Below, one piece after another: positions 1 through 6,416 of a stretch of DNA of 15,409 nt. The translations under genes and the position numbers were made by a program. The stretch's first letter is position 1. Every line of letters begins with the position of its first letter. The DNA comes from an uncultured Sutterella sp. GTDB lineage: Bacteria > Pseudomonadota > Gammaproteobacteria > Burkholderiales > Burkholderiaceae_F. The stretch spans positions 1-15,409 of the forward strand of contig CAAGKD010000030.1 in the NCBI GenBank assembly GCA_900770335.1, read 5' to 3'. Under the pieces are notes generated by a model. The model was not told the DNA's origin, made no database searches, and worked only from the letters and a program-made list of their open reading frames with translations.

Positions 1-196
1 CGAGCTTTTCGAGCACGATGGGCTTGACGCCGCGCTTGACGGCGGCGTGCGCGGCGGCAAGGCCCGCAAGGCCGCCGCCGACGATCACGATGTCAGTAGT
101 CTTCTCAACGACGGCCGCCTGAACGGCCGCGGGAACCGCGGCGGCGGCGGTGAGGGCGGCGGCGGAGCCGAGCAGCTCCCTGCGATTCATCTTCAT
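1..196 (-). CDS. Tat-exported FAD-dependent oxidoreductase (fumarate reductase flavoprotein-like), 5' end only
   Basis: Only the first 65 codons lie in the window; the gene runs off the left edge. The product starts MKMNRRELLGSAAAL, a twin-arginine signal (NRREL, then an Ala-rich hydrophobic stretch to about residue 28). A Rossmann FAD-binding segment follows: DIVIVGGGLAGLAAA at residues 35-49, then an acidic residue after the second strand (VLEK, residues 61-64). Exported flavoproteins of the fumarate/urocanate reductase family begin this way and act in the periplasm as terminal reductases; the substrate cannot be read from this fragment. The ATG at 194-196 is supported by an AAGGAGA ribosome site 5 bases upstream; the next ATG, two codons in, is less well placed. 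The broken porin lies upstream on the same strand, 230 bp away. The Tat signal and FAD motif are visible; the family is inferred. Confidence 0.85.
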   Translation of the reverse strand, partial: MKMNRRELLGSAAALTAAAAVPAAVQAAVVEKTTDIVIVGGGLAGLAAAHAAVKRGVKPIVLEKL

Positions 197-343
197 GGCT
201 TTCTCCTTTTCTTTCGGGCGCACGCCTGCGACGGCTACGACTGCCGCCGCTTCGAGCGCCTCGGACCTCCCAGAGGCCGGGCGGAGCCCGGCTGGGAAGC
301 AAACGTACTGAAGGACAATCTAGACGGGCGGAATGCCGGCGTC

Positions 344-359
344 TGTGCGCCGGCGCACA
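344..359. repeat. Perfect 16-bp palindrome
   Basis: TGTGCGCCGGCGCACA is perfectly self-complementary. It sits 148 bp upstream of the flavoprotein start and 67 bp after the porin stop. It could be an operator or a structural element. GC-rich palindromes also arise by chance in this composition. Confidence 0.5.
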
Positions 360-401
360 CCCGGCTGGAGAGGAAACCCGGACGGATCGCCCGCAGAAGA
401 T

Positions 402-422
402 GGGAGCGGGCGGCCAGCTCCC
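402..422 (-). terminator. Candidate terminator after the porin
   Basis: A six-base stem GGGAGC/GCTCCC with a nine-base loop begins five bases beyond the porin stop. On the minus strand it is followed by ATCTTCT, a weak T-rich stretch. It is plausible but not a strong intrinsic terminator. Confidence 0.4.
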
Positions 423-426
423 TCCG

Positions 427-1591
427 TCAGAACACGGTCGCGACGCCGACCATGCCGATGGTGCGCTCAAGGGTCTTCGCGCCGTTGTCGCGCCAGGCCT
501 TCCCGACCCAGCTGTGGCTCAGCGCGGCGTAGCCCATGGTGCGGCGGCTGAAGTTGTAGTTCACGCCGACCGCGGCGACGCAGCGGGAGAACTTGCGCTC
601 GCCCCCGTCCATCAGGCCCTTGTTTTCGCCGACCTGGCCCTGAACCTCTCCGAGACAGTCCCAGGCGCCCGTGGTTTTCTTCATGCCCGCGTAGAGCGAG
701 TGCATGTCCAGCGCCCGGCCGTTCGAGCCCTGCTTGAGCCGGTTCTCTGGATCAAACCGGAAGTCCGGCCGGTTGCCCCAGGCGGGGGGTGTTGTACTTC
801 ACCTCGTTCCTGCCGAAGCCGTAGCCGCCGTAGAGCGTGAGCGAAGGCTCCGCGGTCCAGGCGAAGGACGCGCGGAAGCGCACCGTGTCGTCAAGGTGCC
901 GGAACTGGCTCGCGCGGCCGTAGTGAAAGCCCTGAAGGTCCGCGATGGCGAGAAGGTTCTCCGACTTGTACTGCCCGAAGACCTCCCTGAACTTCGTGTC
1001 GTCGGAATTGCTCTGCGACTCCTTCTGCGCCTCGCCCGTGAGCGAGTAGAGGAGCCCGAGCTGGAAGCCCGAGAATTCGGGAGACTCGTAGAATATCGTG
1101 TTCTTCATGATCTCGCCGTACACGCCCGGCATCGTTCCCTGCACGCCCGCGTCGCCGTAGCCCGCGAGGAAGGGGTCGGTCTTCCAGCCGCGCCCGATCG
1201 GGCCGCAGCCCGCGCCGAAGGCCGCGACGCGGCCGCCGCCGACGCTGCCCCAGGGCGCGTGGAAGACGAGGATCGAATGGTTCATGAGCGCGCCGTCGTT
1301 CGAGGCGAGCTCGCCCGTGTCCGCGCTTGCGACGACGAAGAGCTTCGCCTCGACGGAGTACCCGTCCCCGAGGTCCTCGTTCGCGACGATGTGAAAGCCC
1401 GTCGAATAGACCTGGTCGGGCGCCATGGTCGTCGTCGTGCCCTGGCCCTTCGTATGCATGACCTGGATCGAGGCGTCGTAGAAGCCCACGAGCCGGACGC
1501 CGCCCGCCTGCGCGAACTGCGCGTCCGTGGCGAGAACGGAGGCCGCGGCGAAGGTCGTCGCGGCGCAGAGAAGTGTTCTGCGGATCTGCAT
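427..1591 (-). pseudogene. Gram-negative porin (Burkholderiales type), interrupted by a one-base frameshift
   Basis: Two minus-strand frames together make one trimeric-type outer-membrane porin of about 387 residues, a normal length. The first frame (1591 to 752) starts MQIRRTLLCAATTFAAA, a Sec signal peptide with likely cleavage near VLA-TDA. It continues through GGVRLVGFYDAS and FGRNEVKYNTP, typical amphipathic beta strands. The second frame (from about 790 to 427) continues NTPAWGNRPDFRF and ends GMVGVATVF, with the terminal Phe recognised by the BAM complex. The frames meet at a run of six G (plus strand, 784-789); five G would restore one frame. As read, translation ends at a TGA at 752-754, losing the last third of the barrel. 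No clear Shine-Dalgarno precedes the ATG at 1589-1591. A sequencing slip or switchable tract remains possible, so pseudogene is provisional. Confidence 0.85.
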
Positions 1592-1795
1592 TTGTTTTTT
1601 CTGAGAATCGTTGAGATGAGAGGGAGGGGCCGGAGCGCCGGACGTCTTTCGGACGTCTCCCGGACATCATCCGGACGTTCCGAGAGCTCCGGCGGCTGCG
1701 GCTCCAAGGCTCGCGGGAGCCGGCTGCGGCGGGAGAATCCCTTCGGGCGCTCCGGCCCTTCTTCCAGCCTCTGTTTCGGCCGATCGCCAGCGCGG
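1592..1795 (-). promoter_or_regulatory. Porin upstream region
   Basis: This 204-bp spacer between the sulfotransferase remnant and the porin holds the four phased 11-bp repeats (1639-1682). It also holds a GGCTCC/GGAGCC hairpin (1700-1721) that could end sulfotransferase transcription, and a direct repeat CGGCTGCGGC (1693-1702 and 1721-1730). An A-rich tract (AAAAAACAA) directly precedes the porin ATG in place of a Shine-Dalgarno. No convincing sigma-70 promoter was found. Confidence 0.4.
1639..1682 (-). repeat. Four tandem 11-bp direct repeats upstream of the porin (candidate response-regulator site)
   Basis: Read on the plus strand, four consecutive 11-bp units are CGGACGTCTTT, CGGACGTCTCC, CGGACATCATC and CGGACGTTCCG. 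On the porin coding strand each carries a seven-base core ACGTCCG (one is ATGTCCG) separated by four variable bases. That is the 7+4 geometry known for PhoB/OmpR-family winged-helix sites. The array lies 48 to 91 bp upstream of the porin start. The repeat is directly visible; the regulator is inferred. Confidence 0.6.
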
Positions 1796-2149
1796 TCAGT
1801 GGGTGAAGGCCTTCTTCAGATCGATCGGAATCGCCTGGTAGGCGTCGATGTCCGAGAGGCTCATCTGCACCACGGGCTCCCTGCCGCCCCAGCGGAATTC
1901 GTCAAGCTCGGGGCGGGGATTGACGCCCGCCTTGTAGTCCGCGCCCGCGGTCGCCGAGAAGACGAGGATGGCGTCCCTCGCGCCGTCGTACTTGACGAGC
2001 GAGGTCACGGGGCTGTACCAGTCGTTGCCGCGCTCCTTGCCGTACTCCCAGACCTGCTCGACGGGCCTCCTCTTCTTATCGATTCTGTAGATCACCGCGC
2101 GCGAGTACTTGTCCGCGTAGAGCGCGGGCTGCTCCATGCCGCGGGCGTC
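1796..2149 (-). pseudogene. Aryl-sulfate sulfotransferase C-terminal remnant A
   Basis: About 117 residues match the C-terminal part of bacterial aryl-sulfate sulfotransferases (AssT/ASST, usually near 600 residues), periplasmic enzymes that move sulfate from one aryl ester to another phenol. Recognisable stretches are DARGMEQPALYADKYSR, corresponding to the DGRGLEQPA region of E. coli AssT, then VEQVWEYGKERGNDWYSPVTS, ending DLKKAFTH and a TGA at 1796-1798. Homology stops abruptly at about 2149, where the plus-strand remnant B begins. The open frame continues to 2746, but that part is only the antisense of remnant B and its flank. The catalytic part is gone, so no activity is expected. The porin follows 204 bp downstream on the same strand. 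Confidence 0.85.
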
Positions 2150-2192
2150 TACAAGGTTGACCAGAGGAAGATGACCGTCGAGCAGGTCTGGG
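2047..2192. repeat. 16-bp inverted repeat pair within the two sulfotransferase remnants
   Basis: GTCGAGCAGGTCTGGG at 2177-2192 recurs as its exact reverse complement at 2047-2062. Both copies encode the conserved VEQVW stretch, one on each strand. The arms lie 114 bp apart and bracket the junction. Confidence 0.8.
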
Positions 2193-2467
2193 CCTGGGGC
2201 GAGGGCAAAAACGAGTACTACAGCCCAGTGACGGGCCTGTGCGAGTACCAGAAGGACAAGGACTCGATCGTCGCGTACTTCTCCACGGCCTCCGAGGGCG
2301 GATTCGCGGACTGGGCGACCGGCACGCTCTTCACGAAGATGAACCCGTTCATCACGGAGTTCAGCTGGGGGGCAACGGAGCCCGACGTCATCATCAAGCT
2401 CCGCCACTCGATGGGCTACCAGGCGTTCCCCTTTGACGTGCAGAAGGCCTTCGATCCGCAGAAGTGA
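2141..2467 (+). pseudogene. Aryl-sulfate sulfotransferase C-terminal remnant B
   Basis: About 108 residues form a second, diverged copy of the same C-terminal region on the opposite strand. It begins at AGVYKVDQRKMTVEQVW (compare YKIDEKKMTVQQVWEYG in E. coli AssT), continues NEYYSPVTGL and ends VQKAFDPQK with a TGA at 2465-2467. Nothing of the N-terminal domain is present. The frame stays open far upstream to 704, but that stretch is antisense to remnant A and the porin. The two remnants differ throughout, so they are paralogs rather than a recent duplication. The broken hydrolase follows on the same strand. Transcription would probably end at the hairpin at 2536-2566. Confidence 0.85.
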
Positions 2468-2535
2468 CGTCTTGATCGTCCCGACGCCTGGCGGAAGAAC
2501 GCGGGAGTCGGGAGTCTTGAAGCGTGAAGCGGCTC

Positions 2536-2566
2536 GCCGCCGGACAGGGACATCCCCTCCGGCGGC
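2536..2566 (+). terminator. Strong hairpin after sulfotransferase remnant B
   Basis: A perfect nine-base stem GCCGCCGGA/TCCGGCGGC encloses a second inner pairing AGGGA/TCCCT, giving a long near-continuous hairpin. It is followed by GACGTTCCTCTCCC, only moderately T-rich. It lies 69 bp after the stop of remnant B and would separate B from the hydrolase. A second inverted repeat, TCCCGAC/GTCGGGA (2479-2485 and 2507-2513), lies just before it. Confidence 0.5.
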
Positions 2567-2608
2567 GACGTTCCTCTCCCAAAGGTTCTGCCCCTCAGCC
2601 CTGTTCAG

Positions 2609-3629
2609 TTGATTCCCGCGCTTGAGGCCTACGATCCCATGCATCCGAAGGCAGAAGCCCAGGACCTTCACGCCGACCACGCGTTCGTGCGGTATCAGAT
2701 TCCGGTGAACGCGAGGAGGATCCCGCTCATGTTTCTTCACGGGCACGGACAGTTCTCAAAGTCCTGGGAGACGACGCCCGACGGCCAGGACGGATTTCAG
2801 AGCATCTCCCTCGCGCGCGGCTGGAAGACCTTCCTCGTCGACCAGCCCCGGCGCGCGGGCGCGGGCAAGACCTCCGTCCCCGGCGAGATCCCGGCGAAGT
2901 CCGACGAGGCGTTCTTCTTCGGGCAGTTCCGCATGGGCCTGTGGCCGAAGTTCAACGCCGGCAGCCAGTTCCCGCAGGACGCGGAGTCCCTCAACCAGTT
3001 CTTCCGCCAGATGACGCCCAACACCGCGCCCTATGACGCCCGCGTCAACGCGAAGGCCCTAGCGGCGCTCAAAAGGTCCGGCGACGCCGTCCTCGTCACA
3101 CACTCCCAGGGCGGCGGCATCGGGTGGCTCGTCGGCCTGGAGAGCGACCGGCTCAAAGGCATCGTCTCCTTCGAGCCCGGTTCGATACTTCCCGTTCCCC
3201 AAGGGCGAGGTCTCGGCTCCGATCGAGAACTCGAGCTTCTTCGGCCCCTTCCAGGCCGACGAGGTCTCGCCCGAAGCGTTTGACAGGCTCACGTGCTTTC
3301 CCGTTCTGATCCTCTACGGCGACTTCATTCCGAAGACGCCCTCGGCGCAGCCCCATGAGGACTACTGGCGCGCAGCGCTTCAGACCGCGCGGACCTGGGC
3401 GGAGTGCGTGAACCGCCACGGCGGCGACGCCCGCGTGGTGGAGCTCCCCGACGCGGGTCTTCATGGAAACTCGCACTTCATGTTCGCGAAGAAGAACAAC
3501 GTTGAGGTCGCGGACCTGCTCTCAAAGTGGCTCGCCGAGAAGGGGCTTGACGCGTTCGAGTCCGAGGAGGCCGAAGTGGCCGGGCCGACGGCCCCGGCGA
3601 ATCAGGCGAATCCGACGCAGCAGCCCTGA
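2609..3629 (+). pseudogene. Alpha/beta hydrolase, frameshifted and probably 5'-truncated
   Basis: The first frame (2609-3283) carries FLHGHGQFSKSW (oxyanion region, residues 43-54), THSQGGGIGW (nucleophile Ser166) and FEPGS (residues 188-192). Homology then shifts frame: from 3186 the reading YFPFPKGEV continues through FPVLILYGDFIPK and LHGNSHFMF (likely catalytic His) to a TGA at 3627-3629. One extra A at 3185 (or loss of two bases) explains the break; it is not a homopolymer. As read, translation stops at 3281-3283. There is no ATG at the expected position: the TTG at 2609 has no ribosome site and the open frame extends only back to 2528, whereas relatives usually have a longer N-terminus. 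Substrate unknown. It resembles hydrolases common in Sutterella-like genomes (inference). Confidence 0.8.
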
Positions 3630-3668
3630 TCCACCGCGCCTCTCCCGCTCGCCCCCTCCGGCCGCGGG

Positions 3669-4502
3669 TCACTCTCCGCGCGCATCCTCGGCAAAGAGCC
3701 AGTCCGCAAGATCCCACCAGAGCTCGTGAAACACCTGCGCGAGGAGCCGCGCGTCGCTCCAGGCGTCATGGGTGAGGCCCGTGCGTTCGAAGCCGTACCA
3801 CTCGACGAGCGCGTCCAGGCCGTTCCTGCGCCGCTCCGAGGGCAGGCTCGACGCAAGCTCGAGCGAATCGACCACCGTGCAGATCGCTTCGACTACAGGG
3901 AGCGCGGGATCGATCCGCGCGAACTCCGCGTTGAGCCACTTGAGGTCATTCGTCCGATCATGGATCACGACCACCCCGCCCGCGAGGTAGTCGCGCAGCT
4001 CCGCGGCGAAAAACGAAAACTCCCTGCAGTGCTCGAGCTCGCGGTCGAGGATCCCGTGCACGCGCCTGGCGGAGCGCGAGCTTCGCATGTGCGGATTGCA
4101 GCGAAAGTGCATGCCGCCTCGCACAGCCCCCTCGGGGTCGGTCTCGCAGACCGCGAGCTCGATGATCCGGCCGTTGTGATTGCCCGTCGCCTCGACGTCG
4201 AGAAAGAGGAGCCGCGGCGCGGCGTCGAGCGTCTCCCAGAGGCTCATGAGCCGCGCGCGCAGCGCGGCGAGGGACTCCGGAGAGCCCGCCTCCGAGGAGG
4301 AATCGCGTGCGGGAAGCCCTGAGCGCGCAAGCGCATCGACCAGGCGCGCAGGAACAGGCGGCCGCCGGGAGAAGTCGGTGGAAAGGAAGGAGGAGGAGGA
4401 GATGGAGGAGGCCGTGTAGAGCATGAGGAGGCGCCCTTTCAAATTCGCGAAATCAGGAGGTGGCAGCAATCGGAAGAAGCGGACGAATCCGCCCCGAGCC
4501 AT
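3669..4502 (-). CDS. DnaQ-like 3'-5' exonuclease, DEDDh family
   Basis: All three exonuclease motifs are present. Motif I is LDVEATG (Asp102, Glu104), motif II lies around HDRTNDLKWL (Asp186 where DnaQ has HNAAFD), and motif III is THDAWSDA (His245, Asp250). This is the two-metal DEDDh set of DnaQ epsilon, RNase T and related exonucleases. The protein is 277 residues, longer than DnaQ because of about 95 N-terminal residues rich in Ser and Arg with no recognised domain. The start is uncertain: the ATG at 4500-4502 lacks a clear Shine-Dalgarno, while Met27 (near 4424) has AAAGGG about ten bases upstream and may be the true start. There is no polymerase or RNase H neighbour, so a stand-alone repair or RNA-processing role is more likely than replicative proofreading. 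It is convergent with the broken hydrolase and divergent from the symporter. Confidence 0.85.
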   Translation of the reverse strand: MARGGFVRFFRLLPPPDFANLKGRLLMLYTASSISSSSFLSTDFSRRPPVPARLVDALARSGLPARDSSSEAGSPESLAALRARLMSLWETLDAAPRLLFLDVEATGNHNGRIIELAVCETDPEGAVRGGMHFRCNPHMRSSRSARRVHGILDRELEHCREFSFFAAELRDYLAGGVVVIHDRTNDLKWLNAEFARIDPALPVVEAICTVVDSLELASSLPSERRRNGLDALVEWYGFERTGLTHDAWSDARLLAQVFHELWWDLADWLFAEDARGE

Positions 4503-4660
4503 GACGCCACTCTACGGCTCCAGTGCGACACTCCTGGTCGCACCGGCGCACGACGCCTGCCCGAAGGGATTCCGCACCCCTCTTCCGCCCCCCTTTTCGC
4601 TTGACCCATTCCCGTCCCGCCTCAACTGAACGCCCGAGGCGAAGCCCAGGGGCGTCCCGC

Positions 4661-4666
4661 TATGAT
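4661..4666 (+). promoter_or_regulatory. Possible -10 element for the symporter
   Basis: TATGAT differs from the TATAAT consensus at one base and lies 77 bases before the symporter ATG in the 241-bp divergent spacer. No good -35 stands at 16-18 bp, so the call rests on the -10 alone. Confidence 0.3.
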
Positions 4667-4743
4667 CGGCTTCCGAAAAGAAGCGCCCGGCCGGCGAAGA
4701 GCGTCGGCAAGGACGGCAACGGCATCCTCGAAAACTCGCGATC

Positions 4744-6084
4744 ATGACGCTCCTCACATTTCTGATCCTTCTCTATCTCGCGGCCCTGCTGTGGTTTGGC
4801 CTCAGGGGCAACACGGGCGACCGCGGCCTGCGGGCCCTACTCACGACGGGCGGGACGACTGGCGCGATCCTCTGCGCACTCTCGCTCGTGAGCACCATCA
4901 TCGGCGGCTCGGCCACGCTCGGCATCGGCGCGCTCGCGCAGAAGACGGGCTCGGCGGCCTTCTGGTGGCTCGGCGTCGGGGCCCTGGGCCTCGCGCTTCA
5001 CGGACTCTTCGTCGCCCCGGCGATCCGAAGCTCGGGCGCGGTGACCCTCCCCGACCTTCTCGGCCGGCTCGCCGGCCCCCTCGCGGAGAAGTGGGCCGCC
5101 CTCATCATCTCGATCTCATGGGTGGCCGTGACGGCCGCGCAGTTCACGGCCCTCCACGCCCTCCTGGTCTCGATCTCCGGGGGAATGCTCGCCGAAGGGC
5201 TCTACGCGGCCCTCGCCGCGGCGATCATCCTGCACACGGCCCTCGGAGGCCAGCGGGGCGTCATCCGAACGGACGCGATCCAGGCCGTGCTGCTCCTCGG
5301 GGGCTTCACCGCAGCGGCCTTCTGGTGCATCGTCAACCGTCCCGACGCCGTGGCGGCGATCGATCCGGTTCCGTTCTCAGCGGCCTTCGGCGCGCTCGAC
5401 TGGGCGAAGATGATGCTCCTCGTCGGCATCACCTATGTGATCGGACCGGACATGTTCTCGCGCACCTTCGCGGCGAGAAACGGCGCGACCGCGCGTCGCG
5501 CGGCCCTCTCGGCCGCCCCCCTTCTCGCAGTCTTCGGCGTCATCGTGACGACGCTCGCCCTCGTCAACATCGATGCGAAGCAGCCGATCGCCGACTGGCT
5601 CTCGGCCGCCTCGCCCCTGCCGGCCCCGCTCTCGGCCCTGCTCGCCCTGGGGCTCGTCTCCGCACTCTCGGGCTCGGCCGACACGGTGCTTCTCTCGGCC
5701 GCGGGCATCATCGAGAAGGACGTCTGCGGACGCGAGCGCGTCCTTGCGGTCCGGATCTGGGCGGGGCTCTTCGGAACCCTCGCCGCCTCGGCCGCCTGGC
5801 TCTCGGGCGACATCATCGGCCTCCTGCTCAAGGCCTACTCGCTCTTCGTGCCTGGCGTTGCGGCTCCGCTCCTCCTTCTCGTCTTCGGGAGGCTGCGCCG
5901 CGCGAACCCGACGCTCTGGCTCGGCGGAGCGGTCGCGGGGGGCCTCTGCGGACTCGCGGGGAGCCTCCTTGCGGAAAGCGCCTTCACGTACGCGGGCATC
6001 GCGATCTCGACGGCCGGATCGCTCGCGGCGATCCGGTTCGCCGGGCGGGCCGCGGCTCAGAAGGCCGCCGAACTGGAGGCGTGA
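4744..6084 (+). CDS. Sodium:solute symporter family (SSS) transporter
   Basis: A 446-residue, very hydrophobic inner-membrane protein with about 12-13 predicted helices, the usual size for the SSS (PutP/SglT) family, which couples Na+ entry to uptake of sugars, amino acids or organic acids. Family landmarks are SLVSTIIGGSATLGIGA in the second helix (residues 47-63), GGQRGVIRTDAIQAVLLLGG (168-187, the TM5-loop signature), and ALSGSADTVLLSAAG (307-321), where Ser/Thr residues line the second sodium site in this fold. The substrate cannot be assigned. The ATG at 4744 is preceded by ACTCGCGATC with no clear Shine-Dalgarno, but the first helix begins immediately, so the start is plausible. A hairpin follows the stop by five bases, then the small antitoxin gene. 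Confidence 0.88.
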   Translation: MTLLTFLILLYLAALLWFGLRGNTGDRGLRALLTTGGTTGAILCALSLVSTIIGGSATLGIGALAQKTGSAAFWWLGVGALGLALHGLFVAPAIRSSGAVTLPDLLGRLAGPLAEKWAALIISISWVAVTAAQFTALHALLVSISGGMLAEGLYAALAAAIILHTALGGQRGVIRTDAIQAVLLLGGFTAAAFWCIVNRPDAVAAIDPVPFSAAFGALDWAKMMLLVGITYVIGPDMFSRTFAARNGATARRAALSAAPLLAVFGVIVTTLALVNIDAKQPIADWLSAASPLPAPLSALLALGLVSALSGSADTVLLSAAGIIEKDVCGRERVLAVRIWAGLFGTLAASAAWLSGDIIGLLLKAYSLFVPGVAAPLLLLVFGRLRRANPTLWLGGAVAGGLCGLAGSLLAESAFTYAGIAISTAGSLAAIRFAGRAAAQKAAELEA

Positions 6085-6088
6085 AGAG

Positions 6089-6114
6089 CCGGCACGCGAT
6101 CATTGGGGTGCCGG
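6089..6114 (+). terminator. Hairpin between symporter and antitoxin-like gene
   Basis: CCGGCAC/GTGCCGG is a perfect seven-base stem with a twelve-base loop, starting five bases after the symporter stop and ending 24 bases before the antitoxin ATG. No T-run follows. It could attenuate read-through or be the inverted-repeat operator that DUF1778-type antitoxins often bind. The sequence alone does not decide. Confidence 0.4.
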
Positions 6115-6137
6115 AACGCATCTCGCGGAGGCTCACG

Positions 6138-6416
6138 ATGCCCGCACTGACCCTCGCGCCTTCCGCTCGAGACGCGGCCTTGCTCGATGACCTTGTCAGG
6201 ACAGCCGGTCAAAGCTGGGACGCGCTTGTCTCGGAGGCTCTGAGACTTCTCGCCGACGCATTCATCGACGACGGCATGGAAACGCCGCGTCTCAGCGCTG
6301 AAGAGCATCGCAACTTTCTCAATCAGCTCGAGGAGAGCCGGCATGACCCGAAGGTGACCGCCGGCCGGCAGCGGCTTGAGGCGATCCGCCCCGCATGGGA
6401 GTGCGCGGAGAGCTGA
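6138..6416 (+). CDS. DUF1778/TacA-like ribbon-helix-helix antitoxin, no toxin adjacent
   Basis: A 92-residue protein. The N-terminal part (ALTLAPSARDAALLDDLV, then SWDALVSEALRLLADAF) fits a short strand and two helices of a ribbon-helix-helix DNA-binding domain. The tail (PRLSAEEHRNFLNQLEE, ending RLEAIRPAWE) matches the toxin-binding end of DUF1778 antitoxins, which normally close with a PxWE-like motif. The start is well supported: GGAGG lies seven bases before the ATG. Family members pair with a GNAT acetyltransferase toxin (TacT) encoded directly downstream, often overlapping the antitoxin stop. Here the next gene is the convergent permease and no GNAT frame follows. Its last 98 bases overlap the permease tail on the other strand. 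It may be a solitary regulator, a toxin-less remnant or an antidote acting in trans. The family call is from pattern, moderately sure. Confidence 0.65.
   Translation: MPALTLAPSARDAALLDDLVRTAGQSWDALVSEALRLLADAFIDDGMETPRLSAEEHRNFLNQLEESRHDPKVTAGRQRLEAIRPAWECAES

Larger units (their letters stand above)
197..426 (-). other. Spacer rich in inverted repeats between porin and flavoprotein
   Basis: This 230-bp gap has no credible gene. It holds three strong inverted repeats. A GGGAGC/GCTCCC hairpin lies just after the porin stop (402-422). A perfect 16-bp palindrome, TGTGCGCCGGCGCACA, lies at 344-359. A hairpin GCCGGGC-gga-GCCCGGC lies at 276-292 and can be lengthened by CCCAG/CTGGG. The flavoprotein promoter should lie here, but I see no clear -35/-10 pair. 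Confidence 0.5.

Noticed and set aside
704..2467. A 587-codon open frame on the plus strand
   Set aside because: Only its last 108 codons (remnant B) have recognisable homology. The rest is antisense to the porin and remnant A in GC-rich DNA.
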